Part shown: in pieces, positions 37,501 to 44,766 of the stretch | Layout of the letters: each line of letters opens with the position of its first letter | Numbering within the stretch: the first letter of the stretch is position 1 | Source of the DNA: UBA1845 sp002338715 | GTDB lineage: Bacteria > Planctomycetota > Phycisphaerae > UBA1845 | Reading direction: 5' to 3' | Length of the DNA: 64,000 nt | Assembly: GCA_035344155.1 (NCBI GenBank) | Contig: DAORAL010000011.1 | Span: 1-64,000 of the forward strand | Program-made: the position numbers and the translations under genes | The notes under the pieces: generated by a model | Database searches by the model: none | What the model was told of the DNA's origin: nothing | Seen by the model: only the letters and a program-made list of their open reading frames with translations

Positions 37501-38678
37501 ATTACGATCGCATTCTCGCGTTTTCCGTTGGCAATCCATCTGAAGCGTTTGGCGAACCTTATCGCGTATTCGATCAGGAGCGGCGCATCGCCCGGCTGCC
37601 CGGACCGCCGTTCCAGTTTCTCGATCGCGTGACCGAAGTTCATGCCGAACCGTGGGAATTGAATTCCAAAGGTTGGATCGAATGCCAATACGATGTGCCG
37701 CCCGATGCGTGGTACTTCGCGGCGAATCGCCAACGCAGCATGCCATTTGCGGTATTGCTAGAAATCGCACTGCAACCGTGCGGTTGGTTGGCGGCATACA
37801 AAGGCTCGGCCCTTTCGAGTCAGCAGGATCTCAAGTTTCGCAACCTCGACGGCGACGCGATCCTGTATCGCGAAGTCTTCCCCGATGCGGGCACGTTGAC
37901 CGTGCGGGCGCGAATGACGCAGGTATCAAAAGCCGGCGGTATGCTCATTCAAAAATTCGACATGCAGGTCTGGCAGGGCACGCAGATCATCTACGATGGC
38001 AACACCGCGTTCGGATTCTTCAGCAAGGAAGCGCTGGCCCGTCAGGTCGGCATCAACGATCCGGCGAGCAAATGCCACGTCCCCAGCGACGCCGAATGCG
38101 CCCGGGCGAAACCGATCAATTGGGAATTTTGCGCCCCCGATACACCGGCAGACGCCGAAGACATCGCACCCGGCGAGCTTCAACCCGGTGGGGCGATGCT
38201 TCCGAGTCGAGCGTTTCGGATGATCGATCGGGTGGAACTGTTTGTGCCCGATGGCGGTTCGAATGGGCTCGGATTCATCCGCGGAACGAAGGACGTCGAG
38301 TCGGCAGAGTGGTTCTTCGCCGCCCACTTCTACCAGGATCCGGTGTGTCCCGGATCGCTGGGACTTGAATCGATGCTCCAATTGTTGAAAATCGTCGCGA
38401 TCGAGCGATTCGGGTCGGAGTTCGTATCCAAGTGTCATTTCACGCCGAATGTAGTTGGCGCACGGCACACGTGGTCGTATCGTGGTCAGATTATCCCGGA
38501 TAATCATCGGGTCGAGGTGTGTGCGAATATCACTTCGATTGAATCTGGAGATGTTACGCACGACGGATCTGACCCATTGTGTACCATCAGGGCCAACGGT
38601 TGGCTGAGTGTTGATGGAATCACTATTTACGAAATGGGCGAATTTGGCGTAACATTGGTGCCGAATGGGCAGAAGTAA
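31506..38678 (+). CDS. pfaC: PfaC-type synthase: KS-CLF-AT-DH-DH
   Basis: This 2,390-residue partner starts 3 bp after the preceding gene. The ketosynthase (about 12-460) has a full triad C202, H336 and H376. The chain-length-factor domain (about 480-930) keeps the fold but has D679 at the nucleophile position (SADDNSGL) and replaces both histidines. The acyltransferase (about 1040-1370) has S1140 (GYSLGE). After a linker come four FabA-like hot-dog units arranged as two double hot-dogs. The second and fourth carry His (H1847 in CHFVDDMVMPG, H2274 in AHFYQDPVCPG), while the first and third have the paired acidic-type halves (VESGQADL, LLEIALQP). This is PfaC with a PfaB-like AT inserted, as in myxobacterial Pfa3. 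No acylglycerol-phosphate acyltransferase domain is present. Confidence 0.95.
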   Translation: MSAASEQSAFKETPIAIVGLGGLFPQAPTLDAFLDVILNRIDTSREVSPHRWAADPSRICSTQLVEDRPFHSRGCYIDDFVFDPTGLELPADLLNALDPTFQFMLHASRAAFGDGKTDTLDRKRIGAVLAAIALPTDSTSSLTRETLGRAFERRLLGTALTGNSQIEGHTHPINHRAIGLPAGVVCAGLGLGGGGFTLDAACASSLYAIKFACDELQAHRADAMLAGGVNRPDCLYTQTGFTQLRALSRSGRCRPFDASADGLMVGEGAGAVLLKRLDDAIRDGDRIYGVIRGVGLSNDVAGSLLAADSEGQLRAMRQAYEQSGWSPADVDVIECHGTGTPLGDAVEFGSLCELWSRDKWSAGQCVLGSVKSNVGHLLTGAGIAGLLKTVLAMNARTLPPSANFETPSAKLNLESSPFKVISKPSPWQTRDANTPRRAAISAFGFGGINAHLLLEEFREANVRPARKSKPPKRVSQESDSLNSMACIVGMAAQFGGVAGIDEFENAIFSGTSAVTDRSDERWRGVNDGASDMDRINGACIDGVSVPIGEFKVPPAEIRESLPQQMLMLKVVAEALDDAGVARRQLGPRFGCIIGMSLDANASNYHLRWAIPELARGWAATLGLDLTEDEFDAWVRDLQDEASPPLTSGRVVGSLGGMVASRIAREFGIGGPSLTMSADDNSGLRALELGARMLERGELDGVVVGAVDLPCDVRRVLGDRGIYAEQHVANPLDKNSKGASPSDGAVAVVLKRLADSSDNRCYASLRGFGFAGGNAPGEMSREVYAEALERACRDSHVERESIGLIETSAAGRSAFEDVECEALASSANQAEASCALTSSAAAIGFAHAASGLASVASAALCLYRQAIAPLPNFAEAHESLTNTKSYYVAHDCQPWLHNRSEGPRRAGVSGMSFHGECAHVILEEADASPTSVAHRQPGDFVVTIFCLRGTSIENLCEQFDALGRLIDSHSADIAQLGVRWFETNQNNHVGDKIVTIVAGDVESLRATLHSIKARIQNNPTQPIYGESGAYYVPTPISDGQLAFVYPGSGVHQVGMGRQHWLDWPGIAQRLDGKFNQLADQFLPQRSMPRRLNYPAGWKRQAHAELSSDTRWTIMAQVSYGSLLTEILRNAGVQPNAAIGYSLGETTSLVALGVWPDRDGMAHRLMKSPLFATELAGPCSAAARRWKLADGASVSWAVCALNQSVDRVRKTLADFDRAYLLIVNGPNECVIGGERDQVEKIKASLGCEGVELSGASAVHCPVVGEVVDAYRELHLLDTNAPKGIRFYSAAWARSYDITRQSAADSITAQATDGFDFAKLIEQAYDDGVRYFVEVGPQATCTRMIRNILGDRSYFAMSASGQSDDERTPLMHTIAALVAHRIVANLDGIYQGKGDRPGHEPSTDRPTVTIATGGPAFSPPVPPRKQTRTTEAASHEPVQTRQPAPQPAQTHAPEPIAHSIAAPEYSHASIEGSMQNQLIATMEAANRATSDAHDTFLRFSQNAMSDLADALTVRQALLSQLAGTDAIPQRFTALNVGSEFATAPSNPIEAPQIVHPQVADVPVVFDRDKCMEFAIGKVADVLGPDFAEVDQYPVRVRLPDEPLMLVDRILEVEGVKRSLGSGRVVTEKDVVAGDWYLDGGRMPISITVESGQADLFLCSYLGIDHAVKGTRAYRLLDATVKFHRGLPVPGEVIRYDIRIDRFVRQGATYLFFFSFEGTIAGKPLLSMSGGCAGFFTEAEIRGSGGIVETAEERAHKPGTPLDGLEQLVPCSDIESYDERQVDALRAGNLAACFGSAFASLPLTEPIRLPSGNMRLVHRVTELNVGGGRFGKGLIRAEADIHPDDWFLTCHFVDDMVMPGTLMYDCCVQTLRIFLMRIGWVAEHDTVCYEPVLGVSSALRCRGPVTRATKVVTYELHVKEMGYGPEPYVIADALMYGDGEKIVRFIDMSLKMTGTTKAQLDELWNASDDRVVQDGAGPANQITTVTPIGEIAASPNPKPAIYDYDRILAFSVGNPSEAFGEPYRVFDQERRIARLPGPPFQFLDRVTEVHAEPWELNSKGWIECQYDVPPDAWYFAANRQRSMPFAVLLEIALQPCGWLAAYKGSALSSQQDLKFRNLDGDAILYREVFPDAGTLTVRARMTQVSKAGGMLIQKFDMQVWQGTQIIYDGNTAFGFFSKEALARQVGINDPASKCHVPSDAECARAKPINWEFCAPDTPADAEDIAPGELQPGGAMLPSRAFRMIDRVELFVPDGGSNGLGFIRGTKDVESAEWFFAAHFYQDPVCPGSLGLESMLQLLKIVAIERFGSEFVSKCHFTPNVVGARHTWSYRGQIIPDNHRVEVCANITSIESGDVTHDGSDPLCTIRANGWLSVDGITIYEMGEFGVTLVPNGQK

Positions 38679-38703
38679 TTAGCACCGAGCACTCATTTTG
38701 TTC

Positions 38704-39744
38704 ATGCGATACAACAAGGTTAAGATAGCGTCAATCGGGTACGAACTCGCGCCCAACGTCGTTACGTCGGCGGAAATCGAAGAGCAATTGGCTCCGCTGT
38801 ACGACACCTTCAACCTGCGCCGAGGACAGTTGGAACGCCTCACCGGTGTTACCGAGCGGCGCTTCTGGGAGGCGGGGCAGCCCATCTGGGTACCCGCTGC
38901 AAAAGCCGGTCAAAAAGCGCTCGATCTCGCGAACGTCTCGCCATCTGAAATCGGCATGCTCATTTTCTCCGGCGTCTGCCGAGACAATCTCGAGCCAGCC
39001 ACCGCGTGTGCGGCTGCCCATAATCTTGGGGTTGGTCCAGCCGTCGAAGTGTTCGACGTATCCAGCGCATGCCTTGGCGTGCTGACCGGTATCGTTCGTG
39101 TGGCCAACGCCATCGAATTGGGACAAATCCGCGCCGGGTTGGTCGTCACCTGCGAATCAGCCCGCGAAATTGTCGAGCAGACAATCGATCGGTTGTTGGC
39201 CGACCCTGATCCCGCCAAGTTCAAAAAATCACTTGCAACCATGACCGGTGGATCGGGTGCTGTCGGCGTGCTCTTGACGGAAGCGTCGATGATCGAGAAT
39301 GGGCATCGCCTCCTTGGGGGCGTGGCTCGAACGGCGCCGCAGTTTCACGGTTTGTGTCGATGGGGGCCCGCGACCGGTGTCTCGCCCACATCACCGATGG
39401 AAATGGAAACCGATGCAGCCGCAGTGCTTGAACACGGTGTCGTGCTGGGGGCAGAAACCTGGCGGGAATTCAAATCGTTTCTTGGTTGGGGTGAGAACGA
39501 ACCCGATCGCATCGTTTGCCATCAGGTCGGGTCCTGGCACCGAAACGCCATTCTCAAGGCGTTTGAGTTTCCATCGGATGGCGACTACGTGACGTTCTCG
39601 CATTTGGGCAACATCGGCACGGCGTCATTGCCCATGACGGCTGCCATGGCCTCCGAGCGAGGGTTCCTCATGCCTGGGCACAAAGTCGGCTTCTGTGGAA
39701 TCGGCAGCGGACTAAACTGCCTGTTTCTCGGTTTGGAGTGGTGA
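38704..39744 (+). CDS. OleA/FabH-like thiolase (3-oxoacyl-ACP synthase III family)
   Basis: This 346-residue thiolase-fold enzyme has catalytic C123 (DVSSACLG), H273 (CHQVG) and N303 (HLGNIG). Glu97 (CRDNLEPATAC) lies 26 residues before the cysteine, the same spacing as Glu117-Cys143 in Xanthomonas OleA. The early RRFWEAGQP and the segment ATMTGGSGAVGVLL are also OleA-like. OleA joins two long acyl chains by head-to-head Claisen condensation, whereas FabH starts fatty-acid synthesis. OleA-type chemistry is favoured here but not proven. It starts 25 bp after the PfaC gene (ATG 38704; a TTG lies at 38698) and ends the operon. Confidence 0.88.
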   Translation: MRYNKVKIASIGYELAPNVVTSAEIEEQLAPLYDTFNLRRGQLERLTGVTERRFWEAGQPIWVPAAKAGQKALDLANVSPSEIGMLIFSGVCRDNLEPATACAAAHNLGVGPAVEVFDVSSACLGVLTGIVRVANAIELGQIRAGLVVTCESAREIVEQTIDRLLADPDPAKFKKSLATMTGGSGAVGVLLTEASMIENGHRLLGGVARTAPQFHGLCRWGPATGVSPTSPMEMETDAAAVLEHGVVLGAETWREFKSFLGWGENEPDRIVCHQVGSWHRNAILKAFEFPSDGDYVTFSHLGNIGTASLPMTAAMASERGFLMPGHKVGFCGIGSGLNCLFLGLEW

Positions 39745-39768
39745 TGTTCGACGGGGAATGGTTGATGC

Positions 39769-40677
39769 CTAACTGCCGGAAGGCAATTTCAGCGTAAAGA
39801 TCGTTCCCTTACCGACTTCACTGGCCACCTGAATCGTTCCCCGATGCTCTTCGACGATGTCGCGGCACAGCGACAGCCCCAGACCGATTCCGCTCTTGCC
39901 CGGCCGATCCTTCTTGGTGCTGTAGAATTCGCCGAAAATCGCATCCAGCGAATCACTGGGAATGCCCGAACCATTGTCGCGGAAACTGATTGAGACCGTC
40001 TCGTCGTCGATCCGTTCGGCTGCGACGGTGATGCGTCCGTGCCGATGCTGAATCGCCTGTCTTGCGTTGGAAAGCAGATTGAAAAACACCTGTTGCATCT
40101 GTCGCGGGTCGGCGAGGAACGTCAGCGATTTGTCGATCTCGGTGATAAACTCGATGTTGTCCTTGGATAGATCGCGAATCAGGCATTCACGGGCGTCGTC
40201 GATCGCTTCCTTGATGTTGACGCGCTGAACCGCACTGACCTCATTGGCAGCCAACCCCAAAATCCGATCCGACATCGCCGTCATAATACCGGTTTGCTTC
40301 AACGTGATCCGCAAGGCCTTGGCCATCAACTCCGGATCTTTTGAGTCGATCGCGAACTGAGCATATCCGACCACCGGTGACATGAGGTTGTTGAACTCGT
40401 GGGCGAGCATGGTGGCGGCTGTCCCCAACGATGCAAGCCGCTGAGCCTGGCGCGTCTGATCCTTGAGCCGTTCAAACTGCGCTTCAAGATAGTCAAACTG
40501 TTCCTGAAGACGAAGTTCGGTGTCGTTAAGATGCGAAGGTTCTGAAGGCTGCGAAGATCGAGGCGCATGCGAATGATCGGCGCTTTGGGGCGACGAAGAC
40601 GCCGCTTCATGATCCCGACTTGCTTGCGTGTTTAACGTCCTGGATCGTGGGTTTCTTGGTACTCTGGTTTTTTGCAT
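39769..40677 (-). CDS. Cytosolic sensor-less histidine kinase
   Basis: This 302-residue kinase is formed by a disordered, Ser/His-rich N terminus (about 1-50), a coiled-coil (about 52-85), a HisKA dimerisation domain with the phospho-acceptor H93 (MLAHEFNNLMSP), and a HATPase_c domain with N box NLLSNARQAI, G1 DNGSGIP and G2 GIGLGLSL. No membrane segment or PAS/GAF sensor is visible. The HEFNN type resembles NtrB-like kinases. No response regulator adjoins it, and the nearest receiver protein is 19 kb away. It converges with the lipid operon, only 24 bp apart. Confidence 0.93.
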   Translation of the reverse strand: MQKTRVPRNPRSRTLNTQASRDHEAASSSPQSADHSHAPRSSQPSEPSHLNDTELRLQEQFDYLEAQFERLKDQTRQAQRLASLGTAATMLAHEFNNLMSPVVGYAQFAIDSKDPELMAKALRITLKQTGIMTAMSDRILGLAANEVSAVQRVNIKEAIDDARECLIRDLSKDNIEFITEIDKSLTFLADPRQMQQVFFNLLSNARQAIQHRHGRITVAAERIDDETVSISFRDNGSGIPSDSLDAIFGEFYSTKKDRPGKSGIGLGLSLCRDIVEEHRGTIQVASEVGKGTIFTLKLPSGS

Positions 40678-40943
40678 CGGATGCTCGTGGTCTTGGGGTC
40701 CAACCTGTTATCGGCTGGTATTCGAACGAGACTTGAAGGGATGATTTGAAGCGTGACATCATCGGAGTCCGTTGCAAAAGATGGGGAAATTACGACCGCA
40801 TCGATTGTATCATTGGCATAGATGTCCCATTTATTCCATGCGCCCCAAACCAATGTTTGGGTGTAAGAATGCCCGTCTATTTCAAGTGAATTGTGGATAT
40901 GGGAAAGCTGCGGTCTGTTGAGAAACAGGTGGGGCTGATTGCG

Positions 40944-42071
40944 TTACAACGCCTGATCAATCCAGCCGCCACCGATCACTTCATCGCCGTGGTACAGCAC
41001 GAGCGCCTGGCCCGGCGTGATCGCGGATTGTGGTTCGTCAAACACCACTTGCAGGGTGCCATCATGTGACGCGGTGACCGTACAAGGAGCCGCATGGTGT
41101 TGATAGCGAATTTGTGCTTCGCAGCGAAGCGGTTCGGTGGGCGGGGTGGAGACGAAATTCGCACCGCTGGCGACCAGATTCTGATGCATCAATTCTTCCC
41201 GCTCGCCCAGGACGACGGTGTTGTTCAAGACATCAAGTCGCGTCACGTAGACAGGTTTGCCAGCGGCTACGCCAAGTCCGCGTCGCTGCCCAATCGTAAA
41301 GTTCGCCACCCCGTCGTGATCGCCCAGAACGTTGCCATCTGCGTCTTCGATATGACCCGGTTTGAACGCATCGGGCCGGCGCTCGCGCACGACCCGCGCA
41401 TAGTCGCGATCGGGCACGAAGCAGATTTCAACCGAGTCGGGTTTGTTGTGAACCGGCAAGCCAAAGCGCTCTGCTGCCCGGCGCACTTCATCTTTTTGAA
41501 GGTGACCGATGGGAAACATCGCACGATCCAAAACATCCGACCGAACGCCGAACAGGAAATACGACTGGTCTTTGCGATGATCGACGCCGCGGCGTAATCG
41601 CGTTTGGCCGTCGTTGCGCTCGATGCGGGCGTAATGACCGGTCGCGATGTAGTGGCAGCCGAGCATGTCGGCGTATTCGACGAGCTTGCCGAACTTCAGC
41701 CAGGTGTTGCACTGGACGCATGGGTTGGGGGTTCGCCCGGAGGCGTACTCATCGGCGAAGTAGTCGATCAGCCGATCGAAATCGGGTTTGAAGTTGAGCA
41801 CGTAGAACGGAATGTCGAGCATGCCGGCGACGAAGCGCGCGTCGGCTGCGTCTGATGCGCTGCAACATCCCTGATGCGTGCGTTTTGGTTCCTGGCTGTC
41901 GGTGGAGCAGGCCGCATCTTCGGGCATTTCCACACCGACGCGCATAAACAGACCCATCACCTCGTAGCCTTGCTCGCGCAGGAGGCAGGCCGTGACGCTC
42001 GAATCGACCCCGCCGCTCATCGCGACGAGGACCTTCGGTTTGTCAGTTGATTTGTCCGATGGGCTGACCAT
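40944..42071 (-). CDS. mnmA: tRNA-specific 2-thiouridylase
   Basis: This 375-residue enzyme thiolates U34 of tRNA-Glu, tRNA-Gln and tRNA-Lys using ATP and persulfide sulfur. It has the PP-loop motif AMSGGVDSS (residues 18-26), the nucleophilic C118 (RTPNPCVQCN) and the persulfide-carrying C217 (DSVEICFVP), followed by the C-terminal beta-barrel (TIGQRRGLGV). The GCCSASDAADAR segment matches the family's conserved insertion. ATG 42071 is chosen over an upstream frame from 42257 because the extra sequence is the translated REP element. It is separated from neighbours by 200 bp or more. Confidence 0.96.
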   Translation of the reverse strand: MVSPSDKSTDKPKVLVAMSGGVDSSVTACLLREQGYEVMGLFMRVGVEMPEDAACSTDSQEPKRTHQGCCSASDAADARFVAGMLDIPFYVLNFKPDFDRLIDYFADEYASGRTPNPCVQCNTWLKFGKLVEYADMLGCHYIATGHYARIERNDGQTRLRRGVDHRKDQSYFLFGVRSDVLDRAMFPIGHLQKDEVRRAAERFGLPVHNKPDSVEICFVPDRDYARVVRERRPDAFKPGHIEDADGNVLGDHDGVANFTIGQRRGLGVAAGKPVYVTRLDVLNNTVVLGEREELMHQNLVASGANFVSTPPTEPLRCEAQIRYQHHAAPCTVTASHDGTLQVVFDEPQSAITPGQALVLYHGDEVIGGGWIDQAL

Positions 42072-42130
42072 GCGGTGATTGTAGTCGATGGGGGATGATC
42101 TTCCAGATTGAGGGCAATGAGAATGCTGCC

Positions 42131-42217
42131 ACGTCGTTACTCCCGCGCACGCGGGAGTCCAGGGCGGGGGAGGTGTCACCTTTGGCTTCTGGATTCCCGC
42201 TTGCGCGGGAATGACGA
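42131..42217. repeat. Inverted pair of REP-type palindromes, copies 2 and 3
   Basis: Two REP stems face each other. ACTCCCGC/GCGGGAGT with a GCAC loop (42139-42158) lies in one orientation. ATTCCCGC/GCGGGAAT with a TTGC loop (42193-42212) lies in the other. The spacer is 34 bp. The flanks CTGG and GACG match the copies at 20260 and 48275. This resembles a BIME-like double unit between mnmA and a co-directional gene. Confidence 0.85.
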
Positions 42218-42275
42218 ATATTGTGGAATGGCGATAATGCGAGAGGTAGCCGACCAATTCGCACCCGCGATAGAC

Positions 42276-43391
42276 CTACTCCTTGGTCTCCTCCGGCTCG
42301 GTCGGCGTACCGTAACCCCGCTTCCCCGACGTCACCCGCGATCGCTGGTTCATCGTGGGCAGGCGTTCGATGCGGGCCGATAACTCGCGAAACATCGAAT
42401 CGAGCGGACCATAGAGTTCCACCATTTCCTTCTCGATCTTGTCGGGATCAACGCCTTCGGGATTGGCGATCTTGGCTTCGAGTTTGGCGATCAGGTCGCG
42501 CCGCTTATAGACGTGATCGAATGCCCGGTTGAGCATTTCACGCAGCATCGACATCGCGGTGTTGCGTTGGCTTTGATCGAGTTCAAAGTGATCGCAGTAA
42601 TCGCGAACGTATTGTTCCCAAGCCGCGAATTCATTCTTGACCCGCTCCGGAAACTGTTCGATCGCCGCACGTTTGAAATCGTCACTCTTCTCGTCGTTGG
42701 TCTTGATGTGTGAAAACCACTTGCCGGTGGGGTCGAGGCCTTCGGGCATGGTTTGGCCTTCAGGGTTCCACCATTCTTTCTCTTCGAAGTTGCCCACGCT
42801 CCAACGGCGCAATCGACTTTGGAATCGTTCGAGCGACTTGCGCCGTTCGAGGCGCTGTTCATCGAAGACGGCTTGCTGTTCTGGATCGAGCGCTGATCGA
42901 AATTCAAATTCGCCTTCCAGCAGATTGCCCAGCACCAGGCGATAGACCGGTGTCGCCCGTGCCGCCCAATCAGAGACCTTTTCCGGAGTTGGCGGCTTGT
43001 CGGCGAGGTTGGCTTTGGCGTACTCGTTCATCAGCGGTTGAATATCCGCCCGGTTGTCGTGCATGAACTTCGTCCAGCGCTGCGTCATGCTGCGTTGGAT
43101 TTCCTCTGCCTGTTCGGGGCGAAGGTTGTAGGTGTCGGTGGCTTCTTCGATTGATCGCTTGACGAAGAGTTCGATCATGTGATCGGTCGGCCAAAATCCA
43201 TCGAGCAGTTTTGGATCGGCATTGGGGTCGGGCTGCATCGGCGGCAGAACCGGAGGCGGCGACCGTCGTTCGGGTGGTGGTGTTGTCGGGTAAGTCGGCG
43301 CAATCGGTTTGGGATCGGATTGAGCGCGCACGTCAGCCGCACAAACAAAGGCGCTCGCACACGCCAGCAAGATGATCATTCGCTTGCTCAT
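42276..43391 (-). CDS. Secreted helical protein of unknown function
   Basis: This 371-residue exported protein has a signal peptide at MSKRMIILLACASAFVCAA (start ATG 43391, cleavage near VRAQ). A Pro-rich linker follows (PTTPPPERRSPPPVLPP), then a long, highly charged alpha-helical region (about 75-360). Helical segments such as LRPEQAEEIQRSMTQRW and DPEQQAVFDEQRLERRKSLE recall LTxxQ/Spy-like periplasmic proteins, but the match is only in style. No catalytic motif is seen. It may be co-transcribed with mnmA, although 204 bp carrying REP elements lie between them. Confidence 0.7.
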   Translation of the reverse strand: MSKRMIILLACASAFVCAADVRAQSDPKPIAPTYPTTPPPERRSPPPVLPPMQPDPNADPKLLDGFWPTDHMIELFVKRSIEEATDTYNLRPEQAEEIQRSMTQRWTKFMHDNRADIQPLMNEYAKANLADKPPTPEKVSDWAARATPVYRLVLGNLLEGEFEFRSALDPEQQAVFDEQRLERRKSLERFQSRLRRWSVGNFEEKEWWNPEGQTMPEGLDPTGKWFSHIKTNDEKSDDFKRAAIEQFPERVKNEFAAWEQYVRDYCDHFELDQSQRNTAMSMLREMLNRAFDHVYKRRDLIAKLEAKIANPEGVDPDKIEKEMVELYGPLDSMFRELSARIERLPTMNQRSRVTSGKRGYGTPTEPEETKE

Positions 43392-43457
43392 GATTCTATT
43401 GTACACCTTCGAGAAAGCTTTGGGTGCAAGGGCGTCGTATGCCCGGTATTTCGGCGA

Positions 43458-44411
43458 TCATTGACCGTCACTCGAACTGATCGACGCCAAATCGCGAAGG
43501 ATTGTGCGGTCCAGTCCGAGGCGGATTTCCAAATGGCTCTTTATGGCATGGGCGTCAGGGCGATTCTGTAGCGCCACGCACGCTTCCACGTCTTTTTCCA
43601 GCGACGAGGCCAACGTCTTGACCGCGACGCATGTGGTTGCGTCCCAATCCGAAACGTGTTGCTCCAAGTAGGCTGCGGTCTGAGCGCGCCGGTGTTCCAT
43701 TTGATTGATTACTTCGATCAATCCGTCGGACGAGAGTTGATCACCTCGCGCCGCATGCAATTCGATGAGTCGCAATAGAACGGTCTCACCGGTAAGTAAT
43801 CCGGGATACACCACTGTACCGCGCGCATTCAAGTTGAGTGCCGTTTCCGCGCCGCGCGCCAACACTGCTTCCGCGGTGGGTTCGACCGGAGCGATCTCCT
43901 CAACGACATAGCACTGAAGGGCTGGGTAACTTAATTGCGTCGGTTCAAAGCGATCGGGGACAGCCCCCCAAATTGCATCACCGTCTTGCTCGCAGCGCTC
44001 AACGATTCCCCACGTCGTTGAAGATGTTGATGACCACCCGTGCAGCGTCAACACCTGCTGTCCGTTTTCGATTGCCCGTTGGATGAGGGGTACGTAACTG
44101 TCGGCGAAGTGCCCGGCGAATTCGGCGGATTCGGATAAGCCAAAGCGCGCCCGGGGCGGATGCATCGCTCGAAGTCGGATGCCGAACAGTCCGGCTGCTT
44201 CTGGCAGGGCGAAATCATGGCACTCGGCCAATTCCGGAATTTCCTCTCCGGGTACCTCGCGGAAGAAAAACGCCAGGCCAGCCCCCAACGCGGTCAATAT
44301 CGCGTTCGGGTCAGCGCTACCGCCAGCCCCGTTGATCAGGTGGGCCAAACATTCTGCGAGATTGATGGCGGAATCCGGCGCCGGTTTACGCGTCATGGAT
44401 GAAGCACTCAT
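43458..44411 (-). CDS. Hypothetical protein
   Basis: This 317-residue soluble protein starts at ATG 44411 (MSASSMTRK). An upstream frame to 44585 encodes implausible residues across a G-rich region. There are no signal peptide or membrane segments. The first part, with ILTALGAGLAFFFREVPGEE, and the phrase TLHGWSSTSSTTWGIVE are distinctive. The former faintly recalls papain-like BtrH-type acyltransferases, but the catalytic residues cannot be located with confidence. The C-terminal third is helical and acidic. Function is unknown. Confidence 0.6.
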   Translation of the reverse strand: MSASSMTRKPAPDSAINLAECLAHLINGAGGSADPNAILTALGAGLAFFFREVPGEEIPELAECHDFALPEAAGLFGIRLRAMHPPRARFGLSESAEFAGHFADSYVPLIQRAIENGQQVLTLHGWSSTSSTTWGIVERCEQDGDAIWGAVPDRFEPTQLSYPALQCYVVEEIAPVEPTAEAVLARGAETALNLNARGTVVYPGLLTGETVLLRLIELHAARGDQLSSDGLIEVINQMEHRRAQTAAYLEQHVSDWDATTCVAVKTLASSLEKDVEACVALQNRPDAHAIKSHLEIRLGLDRTILRDLASISSSDGQ

Positions 44412-44766
44412 GGCTGGATCATACACAGCGGGTGTGGGTTGTGAAAGGATCGAGACGCTGTAGGGGGATGTGAGATTTGTGGGGCTGGGTTGTGATTTTC
44501 CACAAAATGCCAGGTGCGTTGAGGGCTTGATCGAGGGTGTGAAATTCTGCGGCCAGTGGGGCGAGATCCTCGATTGTGTGTCCAAGTGGGTAAACCTGGC
44601 GGAGCAGAATCACAGTTTATCCACAACCGGGATTCAGGTTCCAGAAACGTTCGAAACGTCGAAAGCTTCTGGAGCAAGTTATAGACGAGCCGTCGGGGCT
44701 TTGGGGGTGTACCGCAGGGGCGGTGCCTAAACAGTGGGTTGAAGTACAGAGAAAACGAGGGATTCC
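44412..44766. other. G-rich divergent intergenic region with DnaA-box-like sites
   Basis: These 355 bp separate divergent genes and are markedly G-rich on the plus strand. They contain one perfect DnaA-box sequence TTATCCACA (44617-44625) and two with one mismatch, TTTTCCACA (44497-44505) and TCATACACA (44419-44427), all in one orientation. A short GAAACGT direct repeat lies at 44644-44658. Promoters for both flanking genes are expected. An origin role is speculative. Confidence 0.3.

Noticed and set aside
31506..38678. An AGPAT (acyltransferase) domain at the C terminus of the PfaC-type protein
   Set aside because: The last 700 residues are FabA-like hot-dog units. No HxxxxD acyltransferase motif in a suitable context was seen.
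40632..40853. Short open frame (73 aa) between the histidine kinase and mnmA
   Set aside because: It overlaps the kinase start, has no ribosome-binding site and no recognisable content.
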